41,606 nucleotides of DNA, from positions 1 to 41,606 of the IMG/VR virus record IMGVR_UViG_3300006921_000032, one strand, 5' to 3'. Below the pieces are notes generated by a model that saw only the letters and a list, made by a program, of their open reading frames with translations, was not told the DNA's origin and searched no databases. This DNA is from a virus. A program made the position numbers and the translations under genes. Shown here in pieces: positions 33,826-41,606 of this stretch (its first letter is position 1; each line of letters starts with the position of its first letter).

Positions 33826-33990
33826 TTAGTTATTATAAGGAAACAACCTATTTAAAGTGTCTTGACGTTTAGCGCAACCACAGTCTTTACCTACTGCCTT
33901 GCTAACCTTTTCCACTACTTTTTTAATTCCAGTTGCTTTTGTTATTTTAGCGACAGTGTCGCCTAATCCTTTTGATTTATTTTTTTCCAT
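33826..33990 (-). CDS. Very small basic protein (54 aa), start revised
   Basis: The product begins MEKNKSKGLGDTVAKITKAT and ends with a CGCAKRQDTLNRLFPY motif: a short amphipathic basic helix pair followed by a Cys-x-Cys turn. A longer reading with ATG at 34035 exists, but its first codons lie in a hairpin (34010-34033). The ATG at 33990 is preceded by the same TATATTAT leader seen before the 415-aa and 279-aa genes, so I prefer the 54-aa form. Small proteins ending in 'CGCxKR...LNxxFPY' occur in Bacteroidota phages near head genes; the function is unknown. It might bind DNA or portal or serve as a head completion factor. Confidence 0.7.
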   Translation of the reverse strand: MEKNKSKGLGDTVAKITKATGIKKVVEKVSKAVGKDCGCAKRQDTLNRLFPYNN

Positions 33991-34001
33991 ATAATATAAT
34001 T
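33991..34001 (-). promoter_or_regulatory. A/T-only translation leader of the 54-aa gene
   Basis: The coding strand reads AATTATATTAT immediately before ATG. No purine-rich Shine-Dalgarno is present, as is normal for Bacteroidota. The match to the leaders at 34887 and 37695 decides the start codon here. Confidence 0.5.
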
Positions 34002-34009
34002 TGTAGTTT

Positions 34010-34033
34010 GCAATCGCCCCGTAGAGCGACTGC
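34010..34033 (-). other. RNA hairpin between the 279-aa and 54-aa genes
   Basis: On the coding strand GCAGTCGC is followed 8 bases later by GCGATTGC: eight pairs including one G-U, with a TCTACGGG loop. No run of T follows, so it is not a standard terminator. It may protect the upstream mRNA end or act as a processing site. Confidence 0.5.
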
Positions 34034-34046
34034 ATCTACAGTTAGA

Positions 34047-34886
34047 TTAATTTAATCTTTTTTCAATATTAGAGTAAATCTCCATTCCTTCGTCTGTTTT
34101 AAACCAGTGTGCTAAAGCAGTGTACGGGTGTTCGTCAAATGGTATAACCATTAGCTTTCTTCCATTACTACCCCACAAAAAGTTTCTTTGATCAGAGGAT
34201 AATCTTAGTATTCCAGCTTCAACAGCTTTAATACCAAAGTTTCTTAGCATTACATTTTCATCGTCTGCTAACTCTAAGAATAGTTTAGGATTGTTACGAG
34301 CAAATACTAGTAAATCTCTTTTAAGCTCTTTAGAACTTAAGTTTGATACACCAGAACCTTTTTCTACACGCATAATAGCTTCAGCCATATCTATGTCTAC
34401 ATTTCTAGCTGCAGTCAAAGCGTCTACTTGCATATTTAGTACATCTATCTCTTCTTCGGCAATTGCCGCTGGCTTATACTCATAGTATAAAGTGTCTTTA
34501 TGAGGGTGGTAAAGAGATAATAGTTTTTGTAAAGTAGTTTTCTCTTTTGGAACAAACAGCTGACCTCCTCTAAACACAATATGCGCTAACCTATGTTCGC
34601 CTTTCATTTCATCTACAAATGTTGTTTTTTGGTTTTGACAATATTTCAACTCTCTTTCATAACCTTTTTCTTCGTCGAAAAAGTATATATTAGCTGATTT
34701 AATAGATCTTGAAAGTGGTTTTTTATTTCCTTTTAAGAAATAAACTCTATCTTTAATTTCCCACTCGTTAGATGGTTTTAATCTTTCTCTTACTTCTGGT
34801 TTTGGAGTCTCCATAACCGGTGTAACGTTTACCTCTGTTGCTTCAACGTGGGTAACGTTTTCTGTTTTTTTAGCTTTTTTAGCCAT
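34047..34886 (-). CDS. Capsid-adjacent protein of unknown function (279 aa)
   Basis: The N-terminus is basic then rich in Val/Glu/Pro (to about residue 45). The body contains an EIKDRVYFLKGNKKPLS segment, IVFRGGQLFVPKEKTTLQ, helical stretches (IDVLNMQVDALTAARNVDID) and an SDQRNFLWGSNGRKLMVIPF region near the C-terminus. I recognise no enzyme family; there is no signal peptide or membrane helix. It comes directly after the capsid gene and the terminator, with its own A/T leader, and is followed by the 54-aa gene. A head decoration, minor capsid or head-completion protein is likely by position. The terminator upstream suggests a lower expression level than the capsid protein. Confidence 0.6.
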   Translation of the reverse strand: MAKKAKKTENVTHVEATEVNVTPVMETPKPEVRERLKPSNEWEIKDRVYFLKGNKKPLSRSIKSANIYFFDEEKGYERELKYCQNQKTTFVDEMKGEHRLAHIVFRGGQLFVPKEKTTLQKLLSLYHPHKDTLYYEYKPAAIAEEEIDVLNMQVDALTAARNVDIDMAEAIMRVEKGSGVSNLSSKELKRDLLVFARNNPKLFLELADDENVMLRNFGIKAVEAGILRLSSDQRNFLWGSNGRKLMVIPFDEHPYTALAHWFKTDEGMEIYSNIEKRLN

Positions 34887-34903
34887 AATATAATATAATA
34901 TAA
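34887..34903 (-). promoter_or_regulatory. TATATTATATTAT leader of the 279-aa gene
   Basis: Three TATAT/TTAT units precede the ATG on the coding strand. The sequence is close to the leaders at 33991 and 37695. It could serve as an unstructured ribosome-loading site, or be a promoter-like element after the terminator; I cannot tell which. Confidence 0.45.
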
Positions 34904-34911
34904 ATTAATAA

Positions 34912-34947
34912 AAATAAAAGGACCGAGGCCGAAGCCCCGGTTCTTTA
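34912..34947 (-). terminator. Rho-independent terminator after the major capsid gene
   Basis: On the coding strand the stop codon is followed by a stem ACCGGGGC / GCCTCGGT closed by a C(TTCG)G tetraloop. It extends outward past one A-C mismatch by four more pairs (AAAG/CTTT), then TTTTATTTTT. There is one G-U pair in the core. UUCG is an exceptionally stable RNA loop. It is the only strong intrinsic terminator I see in the window. Confidence 0.88.
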
Positions 34948-34960
34948 ATATAAATAATGC

Positions 34961-36433
34961 TTATTTCATTAACATGAAATTGTTAGCACCTTGAGTAATT
35001 AAACATCTTTCAGTTAACATGTGGATTTGCATTGCATCTAAAGAAGATGTAGCAGCACCAACAGAACCAGTAACCCATGATTTCATTCTTCTATCATCAG
35101 TTTGAGAAGCTCTGTAACGAACATGTAAGAAAGGACGCTTAAGGTTTTTACCTAATGACTGATCGTAAACAGTAGAAGTTCCAGCAGGAACAACTACCCC
35201 TCTGATAGCGTTAGCTCCAGCAGCATCATTGATACCACCTCTTGTAGCTTTGTCATTTAAGTATCTGAAGTCAGACTTGTAGAAGTCATAAGAACCTCTT
35301 CTGAAACCAGAGAAACCTAAATTTAATGCCATATCTTCTGAGTTGTCAAATACTCCGTAAGAAGTACCACCAGCTCCGTAAGAATTCATAGAAGCTAACA
35401 TATCATCCATTGCTAACGAAGTAGATCTGTTTACAAACATCATGTTTTCTTCAATAGCACCTTGCTTATCAAACTCAGCTAAGATAGCGTCAAATTCAGC
35501 CAAATCAGTTGCAGCATTAATACCAGTTACACCAGTAGTAATATTACCTCTTGATTCGATAGCAGCGAATAAACCTTCAGTACCAGCAGCATCAGTAGCA
35601 GCAGGAGCAATAAACGCAGCAACATCATCTGTTGCTTGAGCAGCAAGCTCACCTTCTAACATAGCCATTTCGATATAATCGTTAAATCTAGCTCTTGTAT
35701 CAGCTTCAGCTTTTAAGTACCACATGTAACCAGCTGTACCATCTTCAGCAGCTATCTCTACCCAACCAACTTTTGAAACATCAGATCCAGATACCTCGTA
35801 GTAATCTTTCATGATGATCGGCTTGTTAGTGTAAGTTTTGAATTCTGGCTCATTAGCAGAGTGAGAATCGCTACCGTTATAGTTATCAGCTTTTCCGTAC
35901 TCAGAACCATAAACTAGTAAAGTACCCGTGCTACCTTCACCAAGTGATGTGATATCAGCAGCTCCATAAGGCTCTACATCAAGAACATCAGTAGCCACTT
36001 TAACTACTAAACATTTTAGCACTGCAGATGAAGTAGCAACGATAATAGTATCATTAACTCTTACACCGTGTTTTCCTGCAGTATATGTAGCGTTAGTATC
36101 AATGAAACCATTAATAGTTATTTCACCACCATTTGTAGAAGCACCATCATCAACATCAGTGATTTCACAAGTGTAAGATAAGTGTAAACGACCTTGCTCA
36201 GACCAAACAACTTGGTCAGCAGCCATCGCTTCTTCAGCTCCAACTTGAGATAAGAAACCCGAAATAGTTCTTGGTCCGAACACTTCAGCTTCTTGCTCCA
36301 TTAGATCTGGTAAATATTGTTGCGCCCAGCCTTGATTTGCTGTCGCAGTAAAGTCAAAGTAATTTGTTGCTAGAGTCTGCTGTCTGTGAGACGGCGTACT
36401 GTTCAACAAACCACCAGGATTTGAAATTGCCAT
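34961..36433 (-). CDS. Major capsid protein (490 aa)
   Basis: Position (directly after portal and scaffold), length and composition fit a HK97-fold major capsid protein. Residues ~1-75 contain NYFDFTATANQGWAQQYLPD and FGPRTISGFLSQ, a helical N-arm; the middle is acidic and Ala-rich with long helices (TRARFNDYIEMAMLEGELAA); the C-terminal part contains a GGTSYGVFD loop, GFRRGSYDFYKSDFRYL and a final helix (MQIHMLTERCLI). No protease or enzyme motif is present. Its leader is a T/A-only stretch. The gene ends at a strong UUCG terminator, consistent with a need for high output of this transcript, and its base composition looks less AT-rich than that of most neighbours by eye. Confidence 0.85.
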   Translation of the reverse strand: MAISNPGGLLNSTPSHRQQTLATNYFDFTATANQGWAQQYLPDLMEQEAEVFGPRTISGFLSQVGAEEAMAADQVVWSEQGRLHLSYTCEITDVDDGASTNGGEITINGFIDTNATYTAGKHGVRVNDTIIVATSSAVLKCLVVKVATDVLDVEPYGAADITSLGEGSTGTLLVYGSEYGKADNYNGSDSHSANEPEFKTYTNKPIIMKDYYEVSGSDVSKVGWVEIAAEDGTAGYMWYLKAEADTRARFNDYIEMAMLEGELAAQATDDVAAFIAPAATDAAGTEGLFAAIESRGNITTGVTGINAATDLAEFDAILAEFDKQGAIEENMMFVNRSTSLAMDDMLASMNSYGAGGTSYGVFDNSEDMALNLGFSGFRRGSYDFYKSDFRYLNDKATRGGINDAAGANAIRGVVVPAGTSTVYDQSLGKNLKRPFLHVRYRASQTDDRRMKSWVTGSVGAATSSLDAMQIHMLTERCLITQGANNFMLMK

Positions 36434-36446
36434 AATTTTTTAATTT

Positions 36447-37694
36447 TTAATTTTTAAATTTATTGTTTTTAATTTTAAACTTAAAATCAGAAGAGTTACT
36501 ACCTAAAGCTCTTACTTTTATCCCCCCAGCTTCAACAGCACCATGACTTTGTCTTGGTTCCATATCCACGTTTTTAGCTTTAGCAACACTATTTCTCATA
36601 GCGTCAGCTTTACCCTGTTCATAAAAGTGTCTTGCAACAGCATCCGCATTCATTGCTGTGTATAGAGATTTATGATAACCCTTAGCATCTGATAATGTAT
36701 TATTTTTATCTAAAAACTTTTTAGTAAAATTATTTATATCGCTTTGTGTTGTTTTAACCTCTTCAGCATTGTTTACATTAAACCTGTATTTTTTGTCACC
36801 GACGTTGTATTCAAAACCTTTGAACTTGTCGTTAAAAACATTATTTGTTTTTTGAGTAAAAATATCAGTATTTTTCTTTGCTGCTTTTTGAGTTACTTCT
36901 GACTCTTTGTTATATCTATTAAAGAAATCAACTGCTTTCTGCTGTTCACTAGTAAGTTTGCTTCCAGCTTTGATCTCGTTATAGTATTTGGACTTTTGCC
37001 CGTCCAAGTGGCTTTTAGCGTTCGCAACTTGCTCTTTTAACGCTAATTTTTTTCTTCGTATATCTATCTCCTCATCTTCATCTTCATCATAAGCGAACTG
37101 ATCGTCCATCAGAAAGTTTATTTCTTCATTGTTTAAATGAGGTTTTGTTTGCTTGTAATATTCGTACAGCAAGTCTTCATTTTCTAATTTGCTATAGTCT
37201 TTGTTCAATTTAACGTAGTCGTTTAGATCACCACCAGTTTCTTCCATAAACTCCATTAACTTCTGTATGTTCTCTGGTATAGGTTTTCCTGTAGCTTCAG
37301 CCTCTGCAACAGCTTCTTCGATTTTCTCTTCAACTTCAGCAACTTCTTCTGTAGATTCTTCAGTAATTTCTTCTAGTATTGGAGCTTCTTGTGTTTCTGC
37401 TTCCGGCTGTACTTCTTTTTGTTCTTGTGGGGCATCGGCATTTTCATCGACTCCAACCACTCCCTCGTTGACAGGGTTATTTTCTTTAGTTTCATTTTCT
37501 TTTGGTTTGTTTGGTTTGTTTAAATCAACCTTAGTTACTGTTTGCTCTTGCACTTCAGGTTTTGCTTTCATCTTTGCTTTAACCTTGGTAACGTTTCCTT
37601 TTGTCTCGTTACCATTTGGTTGTTTTTCTTTCTTTGCTTTTACTTTAATCTTGCCAGTATCGTCGTTTGCGATTGGCTCTTCTTTTTCTGCCAT
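36447..37694 (-). CDS. Scaffold-like acidic protein (415 aa)
   Basis: Residues 1-130 are low complexity: a Lys-rich start (KIKVKAKKEKQPNGNETKG) then a Glu/Val/Gln-rich stretch (EEITEESTEEVAEVEEKIEE). The middle and C-terminal parts are helical and charged (YDEDEDEEIDIRRKKLALKE) and end in basic residues (FKFKIKNNKFKN), where scaffolds commonly contact the capsid protein. No protease signature (e.g. Ser/His pair) is visible. The location between portal and major capsid is the canonical scaffold slot. It is preceded by a TATTATATTATATT leader and starts 27 bases after the portal stop. Confidence comes from context and composition, not from sequence homology. Confidence 0.75.
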   Translation of the reverse strand: MAEKEEPIANDDTGKIKVKAKKEKQPNGNETKGNVTKVKAKMKAKPEVQEQTVTKVDLNKPNKPKENETKENNPVNEGVVGVDENADAPQEQKEVQPEAETQEAPILEEITEESTEEVAEVEEKIEEAVAEAEATGKPIPENIQKLMEFMEETGGDLNDYVKLNKDYSKLENEDLLYEYYKQTKPHLNNEEINFLMDDQFAYDEDEDEEIDIRRKKLALKEQVANAKSHLDGQKSKYYNEIKAGSKLTSEQQKAVDFFNRYNKESEVTQKAAKKNTDIFTQKTNNVFNDKFKGFEYNVGDKKYRFNVNNAEEVKTTQSDINNFTKKFLDKNNTLSDAKGYHKSLYTAMNADAVARHFYEQGKADAMRNSVAKAKNVDMEPRQSHGAVEAGGIKVRALGSNSSDFKFKIKNNKFKN

Positions 37695-37711
37695 AATATA
37701 ATATAATAATA
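37695..37711 (-). promoter_or_regulatory. TATTATATTATATTAT leader of the scaffold gene
   Basis: The coding strand before the ATG reads TATTATTATATTATATT, matching the leaders at 34887 and 33991. No Shine-Dalgarno is present. Confidence 0.45.
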
Positions 37712-37721
37712 GTTAATAAAT

Positions 37722-40142
37722 TTATCTAGGGTCAAACGAACCTAAATCAAATCCTCCACCTAGTATATCATTACCTGCGGATTCAAAGTTTTTAGGTGGT
37801 TTTCCACTATTTCTTTGGTCAATCATTTCTGATTGCTGTGTAGCTTGTATTTTTGTTCTTTCGTCTTTACGATCTTCTTTTTCTTTTTCACTTTGTTTTT
37901 TAACAGAAGACTCCATACTTTTTAGTTGCATGTTATATTGAAACTCTAGACCCATAAGTTCTTTTTTCATTTGAACTTCCTGCATCATACGTTGAGATTC
38001 TATTTGACCTTTAATTTGTTCAAGTTGAGCTTGACTTTCAGTTACAGCTTGGTTTTTTTGAACCTCAGCTTGAGCTGCCATCTGAGCTGACTGCTGGTTT
38101 AACTGTGCTTGTTGTTCCATGTTTTGCTGTTGTACTGCTTGGTCTCTATCTAACTTCTTTTTTCTACGTATTTTTAATAGTTGGTTTGCTAGCTTTATGT
38201 TTTTTATCTCTCTAACGTCTATAGCATCAGCCAACTCTATAACTTGTTGTTGTAAAGCCATTTGAATGTTATTCTCCAACATCATTCTTTGCTCTTCGTC
38301 TGGTTGTAAGTTTATAAATATACCAAAGTCATAAAGATGTAAGTCTCCTATTTCTTTTAAAACTTCAACGTTATGAACACCTATAGCCTGTATAAACGCG
38401 TCTTTAGTTGGAGAGTACTCTATAATATCAGATATCCTAAGAGATAAAGATTCACAAACTTCAGCAGTTAAAAACAAGCCTGACTGAAGTATATGTCTAG
38501 TTGCTGTATTACTATTTGCAGCAGCTAACTTTTGAACTCCTACTAAAGCATTTTTATCAGGCATACTACCATCTCTAGCTTCGTTAAGCCCGGTTACATC
38601 TCTTATCATTTGTAAATAGTAGTTGTAATTACCAATAAGAGCTTGCATCTTATTACCACCGCTACCTGATGTAATTTCTTGAATAGGTACTTTACCTGGA
38701 TTCATATCACCTTCACCTGTAAACGATCTACCGATAACACTACCGGTTTGAAAGAACATGTTTAAAGCTTCTTGTGGGTTGTAGTTTGTTCCATTACCTA
38801 GATCAACTTCAGCTAAACCATCGGCATCTAAATACACACCATCTGGAACCATTCTAGACAATACTTGCTGTAACTTTAAGTGTGTTAGTTGAATCATATC
38901 AGCAAAACCAGTGATTTTTTTAACAAGCGAGTCTATTCTACCATCGTACATTCTAGGAGCTACAATATTGTAATTCATCTTAACTTTAGTAAAATCGCTT
39001 TTTGGTCGCATCATGTTTTTAGCCATTTCCCATTTAAGTAGTTTTTTTGTACCAAGTATCATAGCACCATCGTATAAACACTCTATAGACCTCAACATCC
39101 TACCATAACCACCTTCCTTGTCTTGTGGTGGGTTAAAAGAGTCGTCTTTATCTATAATTTTATCAGCACCTGTAGCTGTTTCTTTAACCTTATAAACTTC
39201 ATTCATATAAGTTTTATAGTTAAAGTATAAAACCTGAATAGTATTGTTATCTTCTTTTTGGTGAGTATGTCTTGAGTTATAATTAGATCTACTGTTAGAT
39301 TTATTTTTCATTATATCTTCAAGATCCGCTTCGTTTAAGTGAGGAAATTGTTTTGCCAACTCGTTCACCGGTATCGTTTTTACCTCACCTACATAATATA
39401 TGTCTTCAAAATAAGGTGAGTCTGTGTAAGAGTATACTAGGTTTGCTGGATCAACGTAATCTACAGTTACACCTTCAGATGTATTAAAGCAAGTTTTTAC
39501 CGCCCCAATTCCTAGAACAGTTAAATCGTAGTAAAATTGCTTTTTAATAAGCTCGTATTTGTTTCCTTCTAAAAGAGTGTTAATAGCTTGTTCTTCTGCT
39601 ATCTCTACTGACTGCTTATAAGAAAGCTGCATATGAAGATCTAATTCTTCTTGCGAACTAGGAAGCTCTTCTACTTGGCTTTTTCGCATTTTTAACTTTA
39701 GAGCTTGCTCTATATTGTTATTAAAATCTTTTAGCTTCATGTCGCTTTGTATACTTTCCATATACTCAGTTCTTTTAGCCACACCAAAAGGATCTTGCGA
39801 ATAAGCTATAATGTCATAAGTTCTTTCAGCTATACCATTAACAACTATATCTACAAATTTTGATATTATAGGTATAGGTTTCCAGTCTAAATTAAGATAA
39901 GACAGGTCGCCGTTTATAGATAATTCGTCTTTATATTTTTGTATTGACTGCTCGCCTCTCGCATACAACCTTAAATTATGAAAATCGTTTTGATTAGTTC
40001 TATATCTATTATTGTTCCTATCATTTTTGAACCACTCTTGCTCTATTGCTTTACCTACTTTCAAACCATAATCGTAGCTTAGCTTTTCAGCATCACTAAC
40101 TGTTTGACTCGGGAAATAACTTTTAATGCCAGACTCTGCCAT
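37722..40142 (-). CDS. Portal protein (806 aa)
   Basis: Long portal of the type seen in Bacteroidota phages. The N-terminal part contains DFHNLRLYARGEQSIQKYKD and WKPIPIISKFVDIVVNGIAE; next come YYDLTVLGIGAVKTCFN and DYVDPANLVYSYTDSPYFED, which are typical of portal wing/clip regions; later IGNYNYYLQMIRDVTGLNEA and DKNALVGVQKLAAANS. The last ~150 residues are a Gln-rich coiled coil (about 655-770), likely the barrel/crown that reaches into the head. The dodecameric ring would be the DNA gate and docking site for the terminase encoded 5 bases upstream. No unusual change is seen. Confidence 0.9.
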   Translation of the reverse strand: MAESGIKSYFPSQTVSDAEKLSYDYGLKVGKAIEQEWFKNDRNNNRYRTNQNDFHNLRLYARGEQSIQKYKDELSINGDLSYLNLDWKPIPIISKFVDIVVNGIAERTYDIIAYSQDPFGVAKRTEYMESIQSDMKLKDFNNNIEQALKLKMRKSQVEELPSSQEELDLHMQLSYKQSVEIAEEQAINTLLEGNKYELIKKQFYYDLTVLGIGAVKTCFNTSEGVTVDYVDPANLVYSYTDSPYFEDIYYVGEVKTIPVNELAKQFPHLNEADLEDIMKNKSNSRSNYNSRHTHQKEDNNTIQVLYFNYKTYMNEVYKVKETATGADKIIDKDDSFNPPQDKEGGYGRMLRSIECLYDGAMILGTKKLLKWEMAKNMMRPKSDFTKVKMNYNIVAPRMYDGRIDSLVKKITGFADMIQLTHLKLQQVLSRMVPDGVYLDADGLAEVDLGNGTNYNPQEALNMFFQTGSVIGRSFTGEGDMNPGKVPIQEITSGSGGNKMQALIGNYNYYLQMIRDVTGLNEARDGSMPDKNALVGVQKLAAANSNTATRHILQSGLFLTAEVCESLSLRISDIIEYSPTKDAFIQAIGVHNVEVLKEIGDLHLYDFGIFINLQPDEEQRMMLENNIQMALQQQVIELADAIDVREIKNIKLANQLLKIRRKKKLDRDQAVQQQNMEQQAQLNQQSAQMAAQAEVQKNQAVTESQAQLEQIKGQIESQRMMQEVQMKKELMGLEFQYNMQLKSMESSVKKQSEKEKEDRKDERTKIQATQQSEMIDQRNSGKPPKNFESAGNDILGGGFDLGSFDPR

Positions 40143-40147
40143 ATTTA

Positions 40148-41606
40148 TTATTTGATTATTTGTGAATTGCTTCCAGTATTACTATACTTAGAAATGTTTA
40201 TATTTAACGGTTGTTTTTCAACCTTTGCATTTGGTGCGTATAAATGTCTGTTGTTTGCCATTATAGCTAAACCAGAACTTATAGATGCATCAAACTTTGT
40301 TCTTTTGTTTATATCAAACCTACTCCAGTCGTTTAAAAGATCATTAAAATACAAATCTCCAAACGTTCCGTCTTGCTTCATACCTACGTGATCTTGTATA
40401 TACATTTCAATCGCGGCGGCATGTGCTTGTTTTATATCTTCGCTAGAGTTAGGTATACCACCTACTTCTTTTTCTGCAACAGATAATTTATTCCATATCT
40501 TATCAGGCCTATTCATACTAAACCCTCTATATCCTCTACGTCTCAGATAATACAAGAGACGGGGTTTATTGTTCTCTGCGAGTATAGGCATCCCGTAAAA
40601 CACTAAAGCCATTAGAACGTCCTCAAAGAACATCTCTGCTGTTGGTGGTCTTGATAAGTATTCTAAAAAGAAACTATTAGCCGGAGCATCTTCCATGCTA
40701 AACCTAGTCAAACCGTGTAAAGCTCCTTTTGATCCTTCGCCATCTACTGTGCCTGATATATCGTAACTATCACAACCAAATGCTCCCATGTGCTCATTGC
40801 CTGGGTGCTTAACACCATTTTTAAGTATTACTCTATTCTGTATTTGTGACGGTGGCGTCCAACTTACTTTAAACCTACCTTTTGGATCTGGATAAAATAT
40901 TACTTGTGAATCTTTTATACCGTTAACCCATTGAAAATTACCTTTAGTTACACCTAGTGTTCTAGATAGCTCTTCGTTGTAATCTATCTGCTCGTATATT
41001 TTAACTAAGTTAAATATACTATTCTTAGTCTCATCTCTAAACGCATGTTCAGTTGTTCTTGGAAACTGGCGGTAGAATTCGTTTAAAGCATCTTGATCAT
41101 CTTTTAAACCATCAACCTCATTTTGCCAGTTATCTATTACGCCTACATCTATTAGTTCACCGTCTGGGGCGAACACGTCGATATCAGGAGTAGTGAAAAC
41201 TGGAATTCCGTGCTCATCAATAAATCCTTCGTAGTTCCACTCCATTGGGATAAAAAGAGAGTATAAGCCACTTTTTGTTTGACCGTTTCTATTTCGTTTA
41301 GTGACATCTGATGCATTGTATAATTTTTTAAAGTTATCGCCTCCTTTATCTAAAGCGTTTGATGTTGAACCCATCATACACTTACCTATAATTCTACTAC
41401 CTAATCTTAAACATGTTTTTGTAACACGCCAGTTATTTAATATATTATCAGGTCTTTCCCACTTACCACTTTCATCATGTACTAATAATGCTAGCTTTTC
41501 ACCGTCATAGCTATTGTCACCTGTATTTTTCCAATCTATTGTTGTATCTAATCCTTGTATGTCTTCCAGCTTTTCATTAGCTGTTATTTTCTTTCTTGTA
41601 AACTTA
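40148..41606 (-). CDS. terL: Terminase large subunit, C-terminal part (cut by right edge)
   Basis: The frame is open to base 41606, so 485 residues of the ATPase-nuclease are visible; the ATG at 41377 is internal. Just upstream of it lie a Walker B-type LALLVHDESGKW and an MGSTSNALDKGG segment (ATPase coupling motif region). The nuclease half has G-C-D-S-Y-D-I-S-G, a NNKPRLLYYLRRRGYRGF segment and FDASISSGLAIMA, giving the acidic residues expected for the RNase H-like headful or cos nuclease. The enzyme packages DNA into the prohead through the portal encoded next. The Walker A motif and small terminase lie beyond the right edge. The strategy of end formation cannot be read from this fragment. 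Confidence 0.92.
   Translation of the reverse strand, partial: KFTRKKITANEKLEDIQGLDTTIDWKNTGDNSYDGEKLALLVHDESGKWERPDNILNNWRVTKTCLRLGSRIIGKCMMGSTSNALDKGGDNFKKLYNASDVTKRNRNGQTKSGLYSLFIPMEWNYEGFIDEHGIPVFTTPDIDVFAPDGELIDVGVIDNWQNEVDGLKDDQDALNEFYRQFPRTTEHAFRDETKNSIFNLVKIYEQIDYNEELSRTLGVTKGNFQWVNGIKDSQVIFYPDPKGRFKVSWTPPSQIQNRVILKNGVKHPGNEHMGAFGCDSYDISGTVDGEGSKGALHGLTRFSMEDAPANSFFLEYLSRPPTAEMFFEDVLMALVFYGMPILAENNKPRLLYYLRRRGYRGFSMNRPDKIWNKLSVAEKEVGGIPNSSEDIKQAHAAAIEMYIQDHVGMKQDGTFGDLYFNDLLNDWSRFDINKRTKFDASISSGLAIMANNRHLYAPNAKVEKQPLNINISKYSNTGSNSQIIK

Noticed and set aside
37267-37701. Plus-strand reading frame of 144 codons opposite the scaffold gene
   Set aside because: It is Ser/Phe/Val-rich because it mirrors the Glu/Lys-rich codons of the real gene; it has no leader, no domain and is antisense to a well-supported gene.
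40148-41377. Terminase start at the ATG at 41377
   Set aside because: The frame stays open upstream to the window edge and includes the Walker B region, so this Met is internal.

Overview
The window is part of a tailed double-stranded DNA phage genome. It covers most of the virion structure and assembly module, and every gene I can support lies on the minus strand, so transcription runs from the right edge to the left. The base composition is AT-rich. Start codons sit behind A/T-only leaders with no GGAGG-type Shine-Dalgarno sequence. Several proteins carry Bacteroidota hallmarks: signal peptides cleaved before Gln, GCTD...NYN...DDGSC repeats, DSYGDGW motifs, a CCxxxWDxxC segment and a C-terminus resembling a type IX secretion tag. 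Together these point to a phage of a marine-type flavobacterium. I see no tape measure, sheath or tail-tube protein, and there are two giant virion proteins (2739 and 2820 aa). A short-tailed (podovirus-like, possibly distantly crAss-like) virion is therefore the best guess, though it is an inference.

Layout in transcription order. (1) 41606-33100, packaging and head: terminase large subunit (cut by the right edge), portal, acidic scaffold-like protein, major capsid protein followed by a UUCG-loop terminator, a 279-aa accessory protein, a very small basic protein, and a 238-aa connector candidate. (2) 33090-18750, head-tail and internal virion proteins: a 454-aa structural protein, a 2739-aa giant whose last ~715 residues are GCTD repeats around an SprB-like segment, two beta-rich structural proteins, a cupin-like protein, a Gln/Ala-rich internal-virion-like protein and a 520-aa protein with an EF-hand-like loop. 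(3) 18737-10275, a 2820-aa multidomain protein with an HExxH site, a D...ExK nuclease-like site, a HAD-type DFDDT domain and a conserved hydrophobic C-terminal region, probably ejected with the DNA. (4) 10239-5175, a tightly packed envelope cassette: a beta-barrel-like outer-membrane protein, a membrane-anchored coiled coil, an exported thioredoxin-fold protein lacking its CxxC, a basic Cys-rich protein, a PAP2-type phosphatase, a small Cys-rich protein and a secreted GCTD-repeat protein with a T9SS-like tail. (5) 5150-1, adhesion: two tandem paralogues, two small fibre-associated proteins, an 844-aa tail fibre and a second fibre cut by the left edge.

Genes are separated by a few bases or overlap. 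No intergenic gap exceeds 300 bases, and I found no tRNA, CRISPR array, insertion sequence, integrase, replication gene or recognisable endolysin. The most unusual feature is the use of the same host-like GCTD repeats in both a giant virion protein and a phage-encoded secreted protein, the latter within a compact set of envelope-directed genes.
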